This document shows, one piece after another, positions 62,599-64,000 of a stretch of 64,000 nucleotides of DNA (position 1 is its first letter; each line of letters begins with the position of its first letter). A program made the translations under genes and the position numbers. This DNA is from Corynebacterium alimapuense. Lineage in GTDB: Bacteria > Actinomycetota > Actinomycetes > Mycobacteriales > Mycobacteriaceae. Where the stretch lies: assembly GCF_003716585.1 (NCBI RefSeq), contig NZ_PTJO01000003.1, forward strand, positions 720,746 through 784,745, given 5' to 3'. Below the pieces are notes generated by a model. That model saw only the letters and a program-made list of their open reading frames with translations, did not search any database and was not told the origin of the DNA.

Positions 62599-63516
62599 TT
62601 AGTCAAAGACAACCGTTCGGTTGCCATAGACTAATACTCGGTCCTCGAGGTGATAGCGCAGACCGCGCGCTAAGACGCGCTTCTCTGCGTCTCGCCCGAG
62701 TCGCTGCATCTCCTCCGGGCTATCTTTATGGGTCACCCGAATGACATCTTGTTCAATGATCGGGCCATCATCAAGATCTGGGGTGGCGTAGTGGCAGGTA
62801 GCGCCGATGAGCTTCACCCCGCGCTTATGCGCTTGGTGATAGGGGCGTGCGCCCATAAAGGACGGCAAGAAGCTGTGGTGAATGTTGAGCACCTTGCCTG
62901 CCCACATCTCACAGAAATCCGGCGGTAGAACCTGCATGAAGCGGGCGAGGACAATCGCGTCAGGCTCATAGCCGTTGACGATCTCGGCAAGTTCTTCAAA
63001 AGCCCGACGTTTGCCCACTGCATCTTTGGGAAAGGGCACTAAGTGAAAAGGCACTCCGTGGTTTTCGGCAATATAGGCCAGATTCTCATGGTTTCCTACT
63101 ACCGCGACAACCTCCATCGGATAATCATTCTCCGCGACTCGCCCGAGTAGATCATGCAGGCAATGTCCCTCGCGAGAAACCAATAAGACGACCTTTTTGA
63201 GCACAGCAGTATCTGACAGCTGCCATTGCACTCGGGGGCCTAACTCTTGTGCAACAGGAAGGAAGGCTTCCCGCAGCTGCTCGATGCTCAGATCCATCGA
63301 CTCAGCGCGAATGGCTTGGCGGGTGAAAAACCAGTTGTTCTGCGGATCCGCGAAATAGGCAGCTTCCGTGATCAATCCGCCGTGCCCGGCAATAAAGGTG
63401 GCCAGCCGGGCTACGATGCCGGTGTCATCCGGGCAGCCAAGGGTGAGTACAAATTGGCGCTCCCGGGTAGAGCCAGTCGGCCGGTTTCGAGGATCATCGA
63501 TATTCAGCGGGGTCAT
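62599..63516 (-). CDS. purU: Formyltetrahydrofolate deformylase
   Basis: A 305-residue enzyme releasing formate from 10-formyl-THF, supplying formate for purine synthesis by PurT-like routes or balancing one-carbon pools. An N-terminal ACT domain (about 20-95, FVLTLGCPDDTGIVARLATFIAGHGGLI) precedes the formyltransferase domain with LNIHHSFLPSFMGARPYHQA and ATCHYATPDLDDGPIIEQD. These include the catalytic Asn-His-Asp set. The start ATG has a weak binding site. Convergent with the DUF3817 gene; follows rdgB by 10 bases. Confidence 0.94.
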   Translation of the reverse strand: MTPLNIDDPRNRPTGSTRERQFVLTLGCPDDTGIVARLATFIAGHGGLITEAAYFADPQNNWFFTRQAIRAESMDLSIEQLREAFLPVAQELGPRVQWQLSDTAVLKKVVLLVSREGHCLHDLLGRVAENDYPMEVVAVVGNHENLAYIAENHGVPFHLVPFPKDAVGKRRAFEELAEIVNGYEPDAIVLARFMQVLPPDFCEMWAGKVLNIHHSFLPSFMGARPYHQAHKRGVKLIGATCHYATPDLDDGPIIEQDVIRVTHKDSPEEMQRLGRDAEKRVLARGLRYHLEDRVLVYGNRTVVFD

Positions 63517-63526
63517 TGCTAGGAGT

Positions 63527-64000
63527 TTAGTCCACCACGGTGGCCTGTCCTTCGGCCATGCCCCGGATCACCTCAACCAACTGTGCCAGCGCTTTCCCTC
63601 GATGAGAGAGGGCATTCTTTTCCTCTGCGGACAGCTGCGCTGAGGAGCGACCCGCAGCAACCTCATCAGCTGGAAGAAAGAGCGGGTCATAGCCAAACCC
63701 GTTGTCTCCCAAAGGAGCGCGCAACAGATGGCCTTCCCAGCGCCCCTCAGCTAGGTGTTCCTCGCCGTTGGGGGCCACCAAAGCGCAGACCGATACGAAT
63801 GCGCAACGACGCCGCTCATCCGGGACATCACCCATCTGCGCCAACAGCAACCGGTTATTAGCCTCGTCATCACCATGGACTCCCGACCATCGAGCAGAGA
63901 GCACCCCAGGCATGCCATTGAGCTCTTCGACCGCTAAGCCAGAATCATCAGCGATGGTCGCCAAACCAGTTTCCCGAACCCCGGCGCGAGCCTTGATCAG
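63527..64000 (-). CDS. rdgB: XTP/dITP diphosphatase, 3' part
   Basis: The frame runs off the right window edge, so only the C-terminal 158 residues or so are visible. It is a RdgB/HAM1-type house-cleaning pyrophosphatase that removes inosine and xanthosine triphosphates. Conserved parts: ADDSGLAVEELNGMPGVLSARWSG, NGFGYDPLFLP and the C-terminal EKNALSHRGKAL. The ten codons upstream of ATIADDSGL also match the family. It is probably transcribed with purU. In corynebacteria it usually follows rph. Confidence 0.93.
   Translation of the reverse strand: MIKARAGVRETGLATIADDSGLAVEELNGMPGVLSARWSGVHGDDEANNRLLLAQMGDVPDERRRCAFVSVCALVAPNGEEHLAEGRWEGHLLRAPLGDNGFGYDPLFLPADEVAAGRSSAQLSAEEKNALSHRGKALAQLVEVIRGMAEGQATVVD

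Overview
The window looks like chromosome of a mycolic-acid-forming, non-lipophilic Corynebacterium. Evidence: a complete bacterial type I fatty acid synthase of about 3020 residues next to acpS, fasR and bcp; a CmrA-type mycolate ketone reductase followed by orn; two clpP genes beside tig; a mycothiol-type DsbA-like oxidoreductase; and corynebacterial gene order (valS-folC-DUF4233, mdh, clpX, clpP1P2-tig, rpiB-pepN, metB, glbO). Several genes begin at or very near a -10 hexamer (leaderless), as is common in this group. I see no prophage, insertion sequence, integrase or CRISPR array.

Layout. 0.1-6 kb: minus-strand housekeeping genes (valS, folC, DUF4233, mdh). 6.4-7.2 kb: a TetR regulator. 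7.2-10.7 kb: a sulfide/persulfide operon (CstB-like dioxygenase-rhodanese fusion, membrane rhodanese, TauE/SafE exporter, CstR-like repressor) with a CsoR/CstR-type operator. 10.8-13.5 kb: clpX and a photolyase. 13.7-15.4 kb: an arsR, ArsP-like permease and thioredoxin-like gene set. 15.5-18.8 kb: an orphan muconolactone-isomerase-like gene, clpP2, clpP1 with a ClgR box, and tig. 18.9-19.3 kb: tRNA-Pro and tRNA-Gly. 20.4-21.6 kb: two arsenate reductases. 21.6-35 kb: rpiB, a DsbA-like protein, pepN, a nuclease-like orphan, metB, mscS, glbO, DUF202 pair, ettA and an ssb paralogue. 35-43 kb: CopD-CtaG fusion, tRNA-Arg, an LRV membrane protein, an 800 bp gap without a convincing gene, an NhaC-type antiporter, cmrA, orn, tRNA-His, and a zinc-sensor plus His-rich peptide pair. 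43.5-50 kb: a flavoprotein with a Cys-Cys tail, an aldo/keto reductase, an L,D-transpeptidase, tRNA-Lys, glsA and pncA. 50-61 kb: bcp-fasR, acpS and fas. 61-64 kb: tRNA-Leu, two small membrane proteins, purU and the 3' part of rdgB.

The most interesting signal is regulatory. The arsenate reductase promoter near 20.4 kb and the flavoprotein promoter near 45.1 kb, 25 kb apart, have the same architecture: TTGACG-N17-TAnGGT with one operator over the -35 and a second just downstream of the -10. A related site lies before arsR at 15.44 kb. This suggests a dispersed arsenic regulon that includes a flavoprotein with three Cys-Cys pairs in its tail. Other notable items are a 13-mer (GGCGTCGATAAGC) present seven times and enriched between genes, a perfect 48-nt palindrome, and a mirror pair of consensus DnaA boxes before the ssb paralogue.
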